This document shows positions 53,740 through 62,837 of a stretch of DNA of 64,000 nt, piece by piece; position 1 is the first letter of the stretch, and each line of letters opens with the position of its first letter. Below the pieces are notes generated by a model that was given only the letters and a program-made list of their open reading frames with translations, was not told where the DNA came from and did not search any database. Where the stretch lies: the NCBI GenBank assembly GCA_017538795.1, contig JAFYIE010000086.1:1-64000 (forward strand), in the 5' to 3' direction. The translations under genes and the position numbers were made by a program. Source of the DNA: Bacteroidales bacterium (GTDB taxonomy: Bacteria > Bacteroidota > Bacteroidia > Bacteroidales > F082).

Positions 53740-56361
53740 ATGATGAAAGCGAACGAAATTCGTAAGAGCTTTTTAGATTTTTTTCAATCAAAACAGCATA
53801 TGGTGGTGCCGTCAGCACCGATAGTCGTGAAAAATGACCCGACTTTGATGTTTACCAACGCGGGTATGAACCAATTTAAAGATGTTTTCTTGGGCAACAA
53901 CCCTCGCAAAGCGCCGCGTGTGACCGACATTCAGAAATGTCTGCGTGTCTCAGGTAAGCATAACGACCTCGAGGAAGTCGGCCGCGACACATACCATCAC
54001 ACCATGTTTGAGATGATGGGCAACTGGTCGTTTGGCGATTATTTCAAGAAAGAAGCCATCGCTTGGGGTTGGGAATTTCTCACTGAAGTGATGAAGATCG
54101 ACAAAAACAAGCTCTACGTCACGGTGTTTGGTGGCGACGAGAAAGACGGCATGGCTCCAGATAACGAGGCTTACGAATTTTGGAAAGAGCACGTCGACGA
54201 GTCAAGAATCATCTATGGCTCGAAGAAAGATAACTTCTGGGAGATGGGCGAGACTGGACCTTGCGGACCGTGCTCGGAGATTCATATTGACATCCGCGAC
54301 GAAGAGGCTCGTAAGAAAATCAACGGCCGTGACCTCGTCAACAAAGACGACCCGGAAGTGATTGAGATTTGGAACCTCGTGTTCATGCAGTACAACCGCC
54401 TCGCTAACGGTAGCCTCGTCGACCTTCCGGCAAAGCATGTCGACACCGGCATGGGCTTCGAACGTCTCGTCCGCGTGATGCAAGGCAAGAAATCGAACTA
54501 CGACACCGACGTGTTCACACCTATTATTAATGAGATCTCAAGACTTTCAGGAATAAAATATGGCGAAAACGAGAAATCTGACATCGCCATGCGCGTCGTC
54601 GCCGACCACCTGCGCGCTGTCAGCTTCGCCATCACCGACGGTCAGCTGCCTTCGAATAACGGCGCCGGCTATGTCATCCGTCGTATCCTTCGTCGCGCGG
54701 TGCGTTATGGCTACACCTTCCTGAAGTTCACCGAACCGTTTGTGTACAATCTGCTTCCTGTCCTCGTCAACGAGATGGGCGAGCAGTATCCTGAAATAAA
54801 AGCTCAGCAGACTCTCGTTTCAAAGGTCATTTACGAGGAAGAAGCTTCGTTCCTTCGCACTTTGTCGCTGGGAATCAAGCGTTTCGAAAACTATGTCGAG
54901 CAAAATAAAGGCGCGAAACTCATCGACGGCGCCTTCGCTTTCGAGCTGTTCGATACATACGGTTTCCCTGTCGACTTGACAAACCTCATGGCCGAAGAAA
55001 AAGGTCTCGAAGTCGATATGGAAGGCTTCAATAATAACCTCAAAGAACAGAAAGACCGCTCGCGCAAGGCCGCCGAGAAGATGTCGGGCGACTGGGTCGA
55101 ACTGATTCATGAAGACAAACCTACCACTTTTGTCGGCTACACTGAGATGGAATGCGAGGCTAAGATATTGAAATTCAGAGAGGTTGTCGCTAAAGGCAAG
55201 AAACATTTCGAGATCGTCCTCGACAAGACTCCGTTCTACGCCGAGATGGGCGGCCAGGTTGGCGACAAAGGCGTGTTAGTGTCTGAAAACGAGACATTGC
55301 ACGTGGTCAACACAGTGAAAGAGAATGACTTGAGCATTCATATCACCGACGCGCTCCCGCAACAGCCTGAGGCGGTGTTTACCGCTAAAGTCGACGTCGA
55401 GCGCCGCCTGAAAATCGAGGCTAACCATACTGCAACTCACTTGATGCATGCTGCCTTGAGACAAGTTCTCGGCACACATGTCGAGCAGAAGGGCTCGATG
55501 GTCGATGATGAGCGTCTGCGTTTCGACTTCAGCCACTTTGCAAAGATGACGGAAGAAGAGATTCGTAAGGTTGAAACCATTGTCAATCAGAAGATTAGAG
55601 AGGACTTGCAAAACGAAACGGCTGTCGATGTCCCTATCGATGAAGCTCGTAACATGGGCGCGATGGCATTGTTTGGCGAGAAGTACGGCGACAAGGTTCG
55701 TGTGGTGAAGTTTGGCGAAGGCTACTCTTGCGAGCTCTGCGGTGGAACTCATATCCCTTCGACAGGTCGCATCGGCGCGTTCAAGATCCTGACTGAAGGA
55801 GCTATCGCGGCTGGCGTGCGCCGTATCGAGGCTATCACTGGTGAAGCTGTCATCGATTATCTTGACAATCAAATAGATACATTAAATAAAATCAAAGGTC
55901 TCGTGAAGTCGTCTGGCGACGTGGTGAAGGCAGTGGAGACATTGTCGGCACAAAACGCCATGCTGCAGAAGAAGATCGAGTCTATGATGATGGCTCAGGC
56001 TGTCAGCGACGCAAAGAACGCTTACAACAACGCCACCGACTTTGAAGGTCATAAGCTGGTTGTCGCTCGCATCGACGCCGATATGAACCAGATGCGTAAC
56101 GTTGCCTCTGCTCTGAAAGACATCGACGCTGAGGTCGTTGCTATCATGGGTGGTGTGTTTGAAGATAAACCTGCTCTCTGTGTGATGTTGCCACAAAGCC
56201 TCGTCGACACCAAGAAAATGGACGCCGCCGCCATCGTGCGTGAAGGTGCTAAAGAGATTCAAGGTGGTGGCGGCGGTCAGAAAACACTAGCTACAGCAGG
56301 TGGCAAGAACGCAGCCGGCATCGATAAAGCTATCGAGATACTGAAAAATAATTTAAAATAA
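53740..56361 (+). CDS. alaS: Alanyl-tRNA synthetase
   Basis: 873 residues from ATG 53740 (ATG 53743 is equally possible). KANEIRKSFLDFFQSKQHMVVPS and TNAGMNQFKDVFLG mark the class II aminoacylation domain. The editing domain contains the zinc motif NHTATHLMHAAL with CELCGGTHIPSTG. The C-terminal oligomerisation/DHHA1 domain is complete (GGGGGQKTLATAGGKN). It charges tRNA-Ala and clears misacylated tRNA. The lipoprotein gene begins 4 bases after its stop. Confidence 0.96.
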   Translation: MMKANEIRKSFLDFFQSKQHMVVPSAPIVVKNDPTLMFTNAGMNQFKDVFLGNNPRKAPRVTDIQKCLRVSGKHNDLEEVGRDTYHHTMFEMMGNWSFGDYFKKEAIAWGWEFLTEVMKIDKNKLYVTVFGGDEKDGMAPDNEAYEFWKEHVDESRIIYGSKKDNFWEMGETGPCGPCSEIHIDIRDEEARKKINGRDLVNKDDPEVIEIWNLVFMQYNRLANGSLVDLPAKHVDTGMGFERLVRVMQGKKSNYDTDVFTPIINEISRLSGIKYGENEKSDIAMRVVADHLRAVSFAITDGQLPSNNGAGYVIRRILRRAVRYGYTFLKFTEPFVYNLLPVLVNEMGEQYPEIKAQQTLVSKVIYEEEASFLRTLSLGIKRFENYVEQNKGAKLIDGAFAFELFDTYGFPVDLTNLMAEEKGLEVDMEGFNNNLKEQKDRSRKAAEKMSGDWVELIHEDKPTTFVGYTEMECEAKILKFREVVAKGKKHFEIVLDKTPFYAEMGGQVGDKGVLVSENETLHVVNTVKENDLSIHITDALPQQPEAVFTAKVDVERRLKIEANHTATHLMHAALRQVLGTHVEQKGSMVDDERLRFDFSHFAKMTEEEIRKVETIVNQKIREDLQNETAVDVPIDEARNMGAMALFGEKYGDKVRVVKFGEGYSCELCGGTHIPSTGRIGAFKILTEGAIAAGVRRIEAITGEAVIDYLDNQIDTLNKIKGLVKSSGDVVKAVETLSAQNAMLQKKIESMMMAQAVSDAKNAYNNATDFEGHKLVVARIDADMNQMRNVASALKDIDAEVVAIMGGVFEDKPALCVMLPQSLVDTKKMDAAAIVREGAKEIQGGGGGQKTLATAGGKNAAGIDKAIEILKNNLK

Positions 56362-56365
56362 TATT

Positions 56366-57046
56366 ATGTTGAAACGCTCTCGCATTTTTTTAACGGTTTT
56401 CCTCGGAGTGATAATATTACTTCTGGGATGCAGTAAAAGCGGCCACGACACCATCGCGTTTGTCGGCGACGAGAGCGATGTGAAACATTACTATCAGGTT
56501 TATCCTGAACAATATTTCCCTGCTTCAATTGGCCAGAATCTTAAAGACGGCTTGTTCCCGCCTGACGTGACCGGAGAATATGAGGTGGTTCATTCTACTT
56601 ATGATGGCACATATGAATATTACGACCAAATGACTCAAAGCTACATCCCTTATCCTTCTCAAGTTTACGCCAGTTTGAGCAGAAGGTCGATGTACATTAT
56701 CATTGAGAGTCAGGTTAATGGAATGGCAAAAATCAAATTTTCGTTCAAACAAAACGATCATTTTGATTATGTCGACTGGTATGAGGAGGATGCGTATATC
56801 TACGGAAATATCTATTCCAACCAAAAAAAAGAGTTTATGCTGTGTTATGAAAATACAGAGTTAGCCGGAGACGCCAATTATTACAGAGGTAATATCATAA
56901 AAGGTACTGTCGACGAACTTGGAATTCATAATATCAATATTTGGAGTATCGTTAAAGATAGAAGTTTTGAGGAGGAATTCCCGGGTTTGTTGAACCAATA
57001 TGGCTTCGAACATGCGGTGAATAATCTCGCGGTTAGAAAAAATTAA
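56366..57046 (+). CDS. Predicted lipoprotein of unknown function
   Basis: 226 residues. A signal sequence ends in LLLGC with Cys22 as lipid-attachment site. The mature part is beta-rich with many Tyr and acidic residues and no recognised motif. It is placed directly between alaS and a barrel protein with 3-4 base gaps, so it is likely an envelope partner of the barrel. No homologous family is recognised. Confidence 0.7.
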   Translation: MLKRSRIFLTVFLGVIILLLGCSKSGHDTIAFVGDESDVKHYYQVYPEQYFPASIGQNLKDGLFPPDVTGEYEVVHSTYDGTYEYYDQMTQSYIPYPSQVYASLSRRSMYIIIESQVNGMAKIKFSFKQNDHFDYVDWYEEDAYIYGNIYSNQKKEFMLCYENTELAGDANYYRGNIIKGTVDELGIHNINIWSIVKDRSFEEEFPGLLNQYGFEHAVNNLAVRKN

Positions 57047-57049
57047 ATT

Positions 57050-57850
57050 ATGAAGAAACTGTTATCGATATTGTTTTTTATCTTTCTGAGCTTTAATCTT
57101 ATGGCTCAGGTCGATTATAGTTTCGGTAATGTCAAGCATAAACGCGACAAAGGAACCGTGCCTACAATTGGTATTAAAGGCGGTTTGACAAGTTATCATA
57201 TGAACTTCGCATACGATAAATACGATAAGATTCCTAATGATTTTGTCCTGAAACCTGGTTTCGGATTGTTTATTGAGTTTCCTTTGAAGAAGAAATCGCT
57301 GAAGAATATCTCCATCGGTGGCGAACTGATGATGATCGAACGCGGCTTTAGAAAATCATTCGATTTTAGAGATGAAATACCGGAAGTGGATGAGATCAAG
57401 GCTAATTATATCGATTTCAGAATACCTGTGACATATTATTTTAGACATACAGAAGTCGTAAATCCTTATATCTTTGGAGCTCTTGATTTCGGTTTTTGCT
57501 ATGGCGGCGAGTTCTCAAAGACTTTCTCAACCCATCCGCAATATAACACTTCCGTAAATATCTCCGACTCAGATGCCATGAGCTCCTATGATATCTCAGC
57601 AGCTATAGGTGCAGGTGTCAGGTTTAACATTCATTTCCAGGTGTTTACATTGGTTTTGAAGCTCGATGGCAGCTATAACTTCGGTCTGCTAAACACCAAT
57701 GGAGCAGGCGATGAGGTGGTTTATATCGACAATATCGCCTATCATGTTAAGGACACAGGACGTTGGAACCGCGGATTTGAATTTATGCTGAGCATAGGTG
57801 TCCCGCTGAAATTCAACTTCCTGCACGATTCTTGCTGGGGCTGGAAATAG
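57050..57850 (+). CDS. PorT-like outer-membrane beta-barrel protein
   Basis: 266 residues. Signal peptide about 1-20 (NLMAQ). GIKGGLTSYHMNF and alternating hydrophobic strands, with a repeated GxG/FxF pattern, are typical of the PorT/porin-like small barrel family of Bacteroidota. PorT is a T9SS component, but this sequence is not clearly the T9SS orthologue and I call it PorT-like only. It follows the lipoprotein by 3 bases. Confidence 0.72.
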   Translation: MKKLLSILFFIFLSFNLMAQVDYSFGNVKHKRDKGTVPTIGIKGGLTSYHMNFAYDKYDKIPNDFVLKPGFGLFIEFPLKKKSLKNISIGGELMMIERGFRKSFDFRDEIPEVDEIKANYIDFRIPVTYYFRHTEVVNPYIFGALDFGFCYGGEFSKTFSTHPQYNTSVNISDSDAMSSYDISAAIGAGVRFNIHFQVFTLVLKLDGSYNFGLLNTNGAGDEVVYIDNIAYHVKDTGRWNRGFEFMLSIGVPLKFNFLHDSCWGWK

Positions 57851-57859
57851 AAAATTCAA

Positions 57860-60800
57860 TTATTTGTTTAGCACAAACTTCTTTGCGACGACGAAATCGT
57901 CTCCCGAAATCTTTACCAGATACAGACCGTTCGCTAATCCATTCATCGAATAATGTGTCACCTCATTGTCGGTGTTTGCATAGAATTGGTCGATAAGCAT
58001 GCCGTTGTAGCTGTAGATGCTTATTGTTATTCTTTGTGAGATGATCTCACTGCATCCTATGTAAAGCTCGCCGTTTGAAGGGTTAGGGAAGATGTTGATC
58101 AGCTTGTCATAGCTTAACTCATCGATAGATTCACCCTGGTTATAGCCATTTGTATAGATGAATTTCTCGGTGATGGTTGAGCCGCACGACGTAGCGATGG
58201 TGCATTTTAAAAGAGCGTTTCCGTAGTTGTCAACATAAACGTATGCTTTCTTGTTGTCGTCCTGATCAGGAACAACAATCCATGAAGACTCTTCTAACGT
58301 GCCCGGGATGTGATTCGGCGTGTCGTAATAACTGACAATCTCCCATGTGTAAGTGGCGTGCTCAATGTCATAACCCGTTAAACTTGCTTCATTTACGTTA
58401 TATGAATATACGTATGGCATGTATCCGATGCCTGGTATCACAAGATCCTTTCCGACTAATTGACTGTCGACGGTAGGCTTGTTGTGAATGGTGATGTTCT
58501 TCGTCTTTTGAGCTGAACCGTTGACGCTGTTCGGGAAATTGCTGTCGGTTACAACGCAAGTGAAAGTGATGTCGTTCTTGAGTTGTTTGGTGGTGACGGT
58601 TTGAGCGTGGTTGTTTCCGCTAATCCATCCGCTCGGCTCCCACGAATAGGTGTATTGCCCGCTGCCGCCTGTAGCGTTTGCCGATAATGTTATTTGACCG
58701 TCTTCGCAGATAACGTCTTGCGATGTGTTGACGCTGGTTATAGAAACAGGTGTCAATGTGTTTACAATCATATCTCCCGATTCCTCACATCCGTTGTTGT
58801 TTATGGTGACCGAGAATGTTGTTTCTCCAATTGCTTCTGTTTCTACAACAACTTTCCATGGCTCTCCAGGGATATTGTTGACAATCAGATTTGCGGGCTC
58901 CCAAGTATAAGTCGCGTTTTGATAAACATTGGCGCTCAATGTCAATGTGTTCTCTATGATTACTGTAGGAACATTGTTAATGAGAGTCGGGTTAACTGCC
59001 GCAATGTTTGGCTCTGGCAATGGCTTTACTGTGATTGATGTCTGTGGCGTTGTGTAGGAATGTCCTTCAGTATCAGATACCGTACAAGTAAAGGCTGTTG
59101 TCTGTGTCAGCGCTTTTGTTGTTATAGTTTGCGTTGTGTTCGAGCCTTCAATCATGTTTGACGGCTGCCATGAATATGTGTAAGATAACGAACCTCCCGA
59201 AGGGTTTACTTTTAACGATGTGTTCTCGCCGTCGCAAACGCTCGATGGACCTGTCACTTCAATGTATCCGACAAGTGCGTTACCTGCTGTTATGACTTTT
59301 TCAGCTGAATTGGAGCATCCGTCTTTTGTCACTGTGACGCCAAACGTTATCGGTTCCGACTGTGTCAGTCCCACAGTGTGTATCGTCGCCGTTCCTTGTC
59401 CCGACGCTATCAAATTGGCCGGAGTCCAGGCATATGTGGCGCCTGAAGTAGGCTGCTCAACCGACAATGTCGCCGATTCGTTATATCCCACATGATCGTC
59501 TCCGACTATGTTCACTACAGGTCTTGCATGTGTCGTGATAGTTACGTGCTTACTGTCGGAATGTCCATAATTGTCATTAACAATGCAAGTTAATTGTTGC
59601 TGTCCAATTGGTAGATTCTGTGTCGATGTTGTGGCCGCGTTTGGATTCACTACATAGTTGTTCGGAATCCAAGTGTATGACAAATTGCCTACACCTCCCG
59701 ATGCTGTAGCTGTCACCATGGCGTTTTCTCCTTCACAAAGATTGTTGTTGTCGGCGCTGGCATTGGCTGTCAGCACTTGATTAACAGTGATTTGCTTGGT
59801 CTTTGTGGTGGTACATGATATCTCTGCCGAGTTTTCAATTGTTACAGTATATGTCACAGTGTAAGAGCCTGGGGTCGCGAATGTGTGTGTCGCGTTTTGC
59901 CCAGTAGCCGTACCTCCGTCACCGAAATTCCATGTTCTTTCCCAATTCGTAATCACATTGTCGTGCCCGTTCGTCGTCGCTGTACCGGCAAAATTAACTT
60001 GATCTCCAGCACAAATGCCATCGCTGTTGTTTATACCTAATGTCAGTTGTGGGAGGACGTTAACTTGTACTCTCGCCGTGTCGCTGGTCTGACTTCCAAC
60101 AGTTATGACGCAATTGTATGTGCCAGCGTTACTGAATGTTATGTTATTGATGGTAGGATGTATCTGTGTCGAGTTGAAACCGTTCGGACCCGTCCAATGA
60201 TATGATGCGCCGCCAATCTCTTGAGCGTGAAGCGTCATGCTTCCACCATAACAGGAGTTCTCGTACCATACCATAGGTGGCATGATGGAACAGTCAGTGG
60301 TACCCGAACCGCCAGTCTTGCTGAATGTGATGTTGCAATTGTGGTTGGAATAGTTTGTGATGATAAGAATATAATACTCGCCAGTCTGTGCTGTGCTGGG
60401 AATCACACAAGTTTCAGTTGGACTGCTTGAATAACTGCAACTTACCTTTTTTTGTATAGTGAGACCATACGGGCATGGAGCAACCGGGTCGTCAAAAGGC
60501 CCCCAGCAGCAGAAGTCGATGTCTTCGCTAGGAGTGCTGTACATGTAAATGTTGATGTTACCTGGATTGGCTATTCTCATATAATACCATGCAGGATTTG
60601 GAGTGGAGTGCAGACAGTCGTAGTTAGGACCTGTTTCACCACTGCCTGCATTGACACCCGCTGGAAACTCGTATATTCCGACATCAGTACAGAATGGGTC
60701 GGCATTGGCACATAAGTTATTCTGACGGGTGGCGATATAATAATCCATCATTATCGAGGCTACGAAGTTGTCGGGTAATAATGATTTCCATTCCAGATAT

Positions 60801-61132
60801 GCGTCGCCTAACTCTTCTTTTGTCATGCTGTTGTAAACAGCCTCTTCTTCATTGCAAAATGTTTTAAAATCTTCAAAAAGATTGGATTTTGTGTTGTTAT
60901 TGCTCGATTTTATCTCGAAAATACCGTCTTTTTCTGTCGATGAAATCTCAAAACGCTCATCATTGCCCAAGGTATAGAGGATGTGCGTCCTTTGCTCTAT
61001 ACGGAAAATCTTGGTTATATCTAATTCAATAGTGTTGTTCTTTTTGTCAAAAGTATATGAGCCTTTTATATGCTGCGCTTTCACAGTTAAAAGTAAAAAC
61101 ATCGCAAAAATAAAAAGAAGTGTTTTTTTCAT
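57860..61132 (-). CDS. Giant T9SS cargo protein with PKD-like repeats
   Basis: 1090 residues. Signal peptide about 1-20 (LTVKAQ). An N-terminal region with Cys-rich segments (about 140-270) is followed by several Ig/PKD-like repeats with the pattern C-x-G-x-x-x-x, then DGGTATGQNATHTFATPGSY near residue 400. Repeats such as SLSYTYSWQPSNMI and GQYTYSWEPSGWI recur. The C-terminal ~80 residues are a T9SS sorting domain (NIFPNPSNGELYIG, LANGLYLVKIS). Likely a surface adhesin. A clear -7 element precedes it. Confidence 0.88.
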   Translation of the reverse strand: MKKTLLFIFAMFLLLTVKAQHIKGSYTFDKKNNTIELDITKIFRIEQRTHILYTLGNDERFEISSTEKDGIFEIKSSNNNTKSNLFEDFKTFCNEEEAVYNSMTKEELGDAYLEWKSLLPDNFVASIMMDYYIATRQNNLCANADPFCTDVGIYEFPAGVNAGSGETGPNYDCLHSTPNPAWYYMRIANPGNINIYMYSTPSEDIDFCCWGPFDDPVAPCPYGLTIQKKVSCSYSSSPTETCVIPSTAQTGEYYILIITNYSNHNCNITFSKTGGSGTTDCSIMPPMVWYENSCYGGSMTLHAQEIGGASYHWTGPNGFNSTQIHPTINNITFSNAGTYNCVITVGSQTSDTARVQVNVLPQLTLGINNSDGICAGDQVNFAGTATTNGHDNVITNWERTWNFGDGGTATGQNATHTFATPGSYTVTYTVTIENSAEISCTTTKTKQITVNQVLTANASADNNNLCEGENAMVTATASGGVGNLSYTWIPNNYVVNPNAATTSTQNLPIGQQQLTCIVNDNYGHSDSKHVTITTHARPVVNIVGDDHVGYNESATLSVEQPTSGATYAWTPANLIASGQGTATIHTVGLTQSEPITFGVTVTKDGCSNSAEKVITAGNALVGYIEVTGPSSVCDGENTSLKVNPSGGSLSYTYSWQPSNMIEGSNTTQTITTKALTQTTAFTCTVSDTEGHSYTTPQTSITVKPLPEPNIAAVNPTLINNVPTVIIENTLTLSANVYQNATYTWEPANLIVNNIPGEPWKVVVETEAIGETTFSVTINNNGCEESGDMIVNTLTPVSITSVNTSQDVICEDGQITLSANATGGSGQYTYSWEPSGWISGNNHAQTVTTKQLKNDITFTCVVTDSNFPNSVNGSAQKTKNITIHNKPTVDSQLVGKDLVIPGIGYMPYVYSYNVNEASLTGYDIEHATYTWEIVSYYDTPNHIPGTLEESSWIVVPDQDDNKKAYVYVDNYGNALLKCTIATSCGSTITEKFIYTNGYNQGESIDELSYDKLINIFPNPSNGELYIGCSEIISQRITISIYSYNGMLIDQFYANTDNEVTHYSMNGLANGLYLVKISGDDFVVAKKFVLNK

Positions 61133-61163
61133 TTTCAGCAGTTTTAATGATTAATCCAATCTG

Positions 61164-61171
61164 CAAAGATA
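61164..61171 (-). promoter_or_regulatory. -7 element of the PKD-repeat T9SS gene
   Basis: On the minus strand TATCTTTG followed by C, 31 bases before the start at 61132. No clear -33 box. Confidence 0.65.
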
Positions 61172-61201
61172 CAAAAAATTTTTCTTAATGAAAAAATTTT
61201 T

Positions 61202-61250
61202 AGTTAATCAGTTAAACTGAACAACTGACTAACTGATTAACTGACTAACT
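61202..61250. repeat. AACTGA low-complexity repeat supplying the rdgB stop
   Basis: AGTTAATCAGTTAAACTGAA then CAACTGACTAACTGATTAAC then TGACTAACT. The last part, read on the minus strand, gives the rdgB C-terminal Leu-Val-Ser-stop. Related copies at 40361-40403 and 61818-61854. Confidence 0.7.
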
Positions 61251-61815
61251 TCAAAAACTCGCAGAGTTTTTGCACAGCTCTTCCTCTATGAGAGATATTG
61301 TTCTTAACCTCCATGGGCATCTCCGCGAAGGTTTCCTCATGTCCGTCGGGTTGGAAGATGGGGTCGTAGCCAAAGCCACCTTCACCGTGTTCTTCCTCGA
61401 GAATCTTACCATTGACGATACCTTCAAAGAAATATTGTTTTCCGTTGAGATTCAGTGCGATAACTGTTCTGAAACGTGCTTTTCTGTTGGTGATGCCTTT
61501 CATGGCGGCAAGCAATTTTACAACATTATCGTGATACGAACATCCTTCGCCGGCATAACGAGCCGAATATACGCCAGGAGCGCCGTTCAATGCTTCAACT
61601 TCAAGTCCTGTGTCGTCGGCAAAACAATTCAGATGATAATTGTTGGTAACGAAATCGGCTTTGATCTTGGCGTTGCCCTGCAAATTATCGGCATCTTCCA
61701 CAATATCGGTTTCACATCCGATTTCCCGCAAACCAACAACATCGTAATTCTTTAAAATATTCCTAATCTCCGCTAACTTATTTTTGTTATGTGTCGCAAA
61801 AACAATCCTTTCCAT
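61237..61815 (-). CDS. rdgB: Non-canonical purine NTP pyrophosphatase (RdgB/HAM1)
   Basis: 192 residues. FATHNKNKLAEIRNIL, ADDTGLEVEALNGAPGVYSARYAG and GFGYDPIFQPDG are the HAM1/RdgB signatures, including the substrate and magnesium sites. It removes inosine and xanthosine triphosphates from the nucleotide pool. The last residues and stop codon are encoded by the AACTGA repeat. An AACTGA repeat also lies directly upstream of its start. Confidence 0.95.
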   Translation of the reverse strand: MERIVFATHNKNKLAEIRNILKNYDVVGLREIGCETDIVEDADNLQGNAKIKADFVTNNYHLNCFADDTGLEVEALNGAPGVYSARYAGEGCSYHDNVVKLLAAMKGITNRKARFRTVIALNLNGKQYFFEGIVNGKILEEEHGEGGFGYDPIFQPDGHEETFAEMPMEVKNNISHRGRAVQKLCEFLKLVS

Positions 61816-61817
61816 AT

Positions 61818-61854
61818 TTAACTGATTAACTGATTAACTGAACAACTGACTAAC
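61818..61854. repeat. AACTGA low-complexity repeat between rdgB and ung
   Basis: TTAACTGATTAACTGATTAAC then TGAACAACTGACTAACT, immediately upstream of rdgB. It is closest in sequence to 61202-61250, so two copies flank rdgB. Confidence 0.65.
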
Positions 61855-61877
61855 TTTCACCTTCAAACTTCAAACTC

Positions 61878-62567
61878 CTAACTAATAATCACGTCCCACT
61901 TGACTGGCTCTATATTATTATTAATAAGGTATTGATTCGCTTGTGAAAAATGCTTGCATCCGAAAAATCCGCGGCTTGCCGAAAGCGGGGAGGGGTGTAC
62001 GGTTTTCAAAATCAGATGCTTGCTATGGTCGATGAGGCCTTCTTTGGCGATGGCGTAGTTGCCCCATAGCAGAAACACCAGATGTTCTTTCTTCTCCGAA
62101 AGCGCGCGTATCGCGGCGTCGGTAAACTGCTGCCAGCCGATTTTTGCATGCGACGCCGCCATGTTCGCCCTTACCGTGAGTGACGCGTTGAGCAACAAGA
62201 CTCCTTCGTCGGCCCATTTCTCGAGGTTCCCGTTTCTTGGAATGGGCATCCCGATGTCGGAGTGCAGCTCCTTGAAGATGTTCTGCAGACTCGGTGGCGG
62301 CTGTATGCCGTTAGGAACCGAGAACGCCAAGCCATGTGCCTGCCCGATGCCGTGATATGGATCCTGACCCAAAATCACCACCTTCACCTTGTCGAAAGGC
62401 GTGCGGTTGAAGGCGTTAAATATCAAAGGCGACGGCGGATATACAACATGATGTCGCTTCTCCTCGATGAGAAACGTCTTTATCCCCGCGAAATACGACG
62501 ACTCAAACTCTTGTCGCAGAGCCTCATACCATCCTTTCTCTATATCCGGTTTCCTGACTTCAACCAT
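61878..62567 (-). CDS. ung: Uracil-DNA glycosylase
   Basis: 229 residues. GQDPYHGIGQAHGLAFSV holds the catalytic Asp of the water-activating loop, and HPSPLSASRGFFG holds the second catalytic His and the DNA-reading Leu loop. It removes uracil from DNA as the first step of base-excision repair. Length and motifs are normal for family 1. A -7 element precedes it and the AACTGA repeat follows. Confidence 0.96.
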   Translation of the reverse strand: MVEVRKPDIEKGWYEALRQEFESSYFAGIKTFLIEEKRHHVVYPPSPLIFNAFNRTPFDKVKVVILGQDPYHGIGQAHGLAFSVPNGIQPPPSLQNIFKELHSDIGMPIPRNGNLEKWADEGVLLLNASLTVRANMAASHAKIGWQQFTDAAIRALSEKKEHLVFLLWGNYAIAKEGLIDHSKHLILKTVHPSPLSASRGFFGCKHFSQANQYLINNNIEPVKWDVIIS

Positions 62568-62595
62568 GATGAAAATTTTTATTTGTTTTCGTGTA

Positions 62596-62603
62596 CAAAA
62601 TTA
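62596..62603 (-). promoter_or_regulatory. ung: -7 element of ung
   Basis: On the minus strand TAATTTTG, 28 bases before the start at 62567. It lies close to a weaker element TTTCTTTG (62616-62623) facing the small lipoprotein on the plus strand. Confidence 0.5.
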
Positions 62604-62647
62604 GAAAAAAAATCGTTTCTTTGTAAACTGAAATTAATAATAGTATC

Positions 62648-62779
62648 ATGAAGAAAATAGCAATGTTATTGGCGGTGGTTTTCACTCTCGGAGTGCTGCT
62701 TTCAGCATGTAATACATCGTCAAAGTCTTGTCCTGCATACGGCGAACATCAGCAGTATCAAAGGGAAAGCGTTTATTAA
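62648..62779 (+). CDS. Small 43-residue lipoprotein
   Basis: 43 residues. Signal sequence with lipobox LLSAC, Cys21 as lipid-attachment residue, then a short tail of about 22 residues containing SCPAYGEHQQY. It is followed by a good terminator and preceded by a -7-like TTTCTTTG, which makes it a plausible real transcript. Small lipoproteins of this shape occur in Bacteroidota but no function is assigned. Confidence 0.65.
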   Translation: MKKIAMLLAVVFTLGVLLSACNTSSKSCPAYGEHQQYQRESVY

Positions 62780-62795
62780 AAAAATGATCAAAAAA

Positions 62796-62822
62796 AAGGC
62801 TCCCATTCGGGAGCCTTATTTT
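62796..62822. terminator. Bidirectional terminator after the small lipoprotein
   Basis: AAGGCTCCC 62796-62804 pairs with GGGAGCCTT 62809-62817 around ATTC, followed by an AT-rich T-run; the upstream A-run 62788-62797 serves as a T-run on the minus strand for the gene ending at 62838. Confidence 0.85.
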
Positions 62823-62837
62823 TGATTTTTATCGTTA

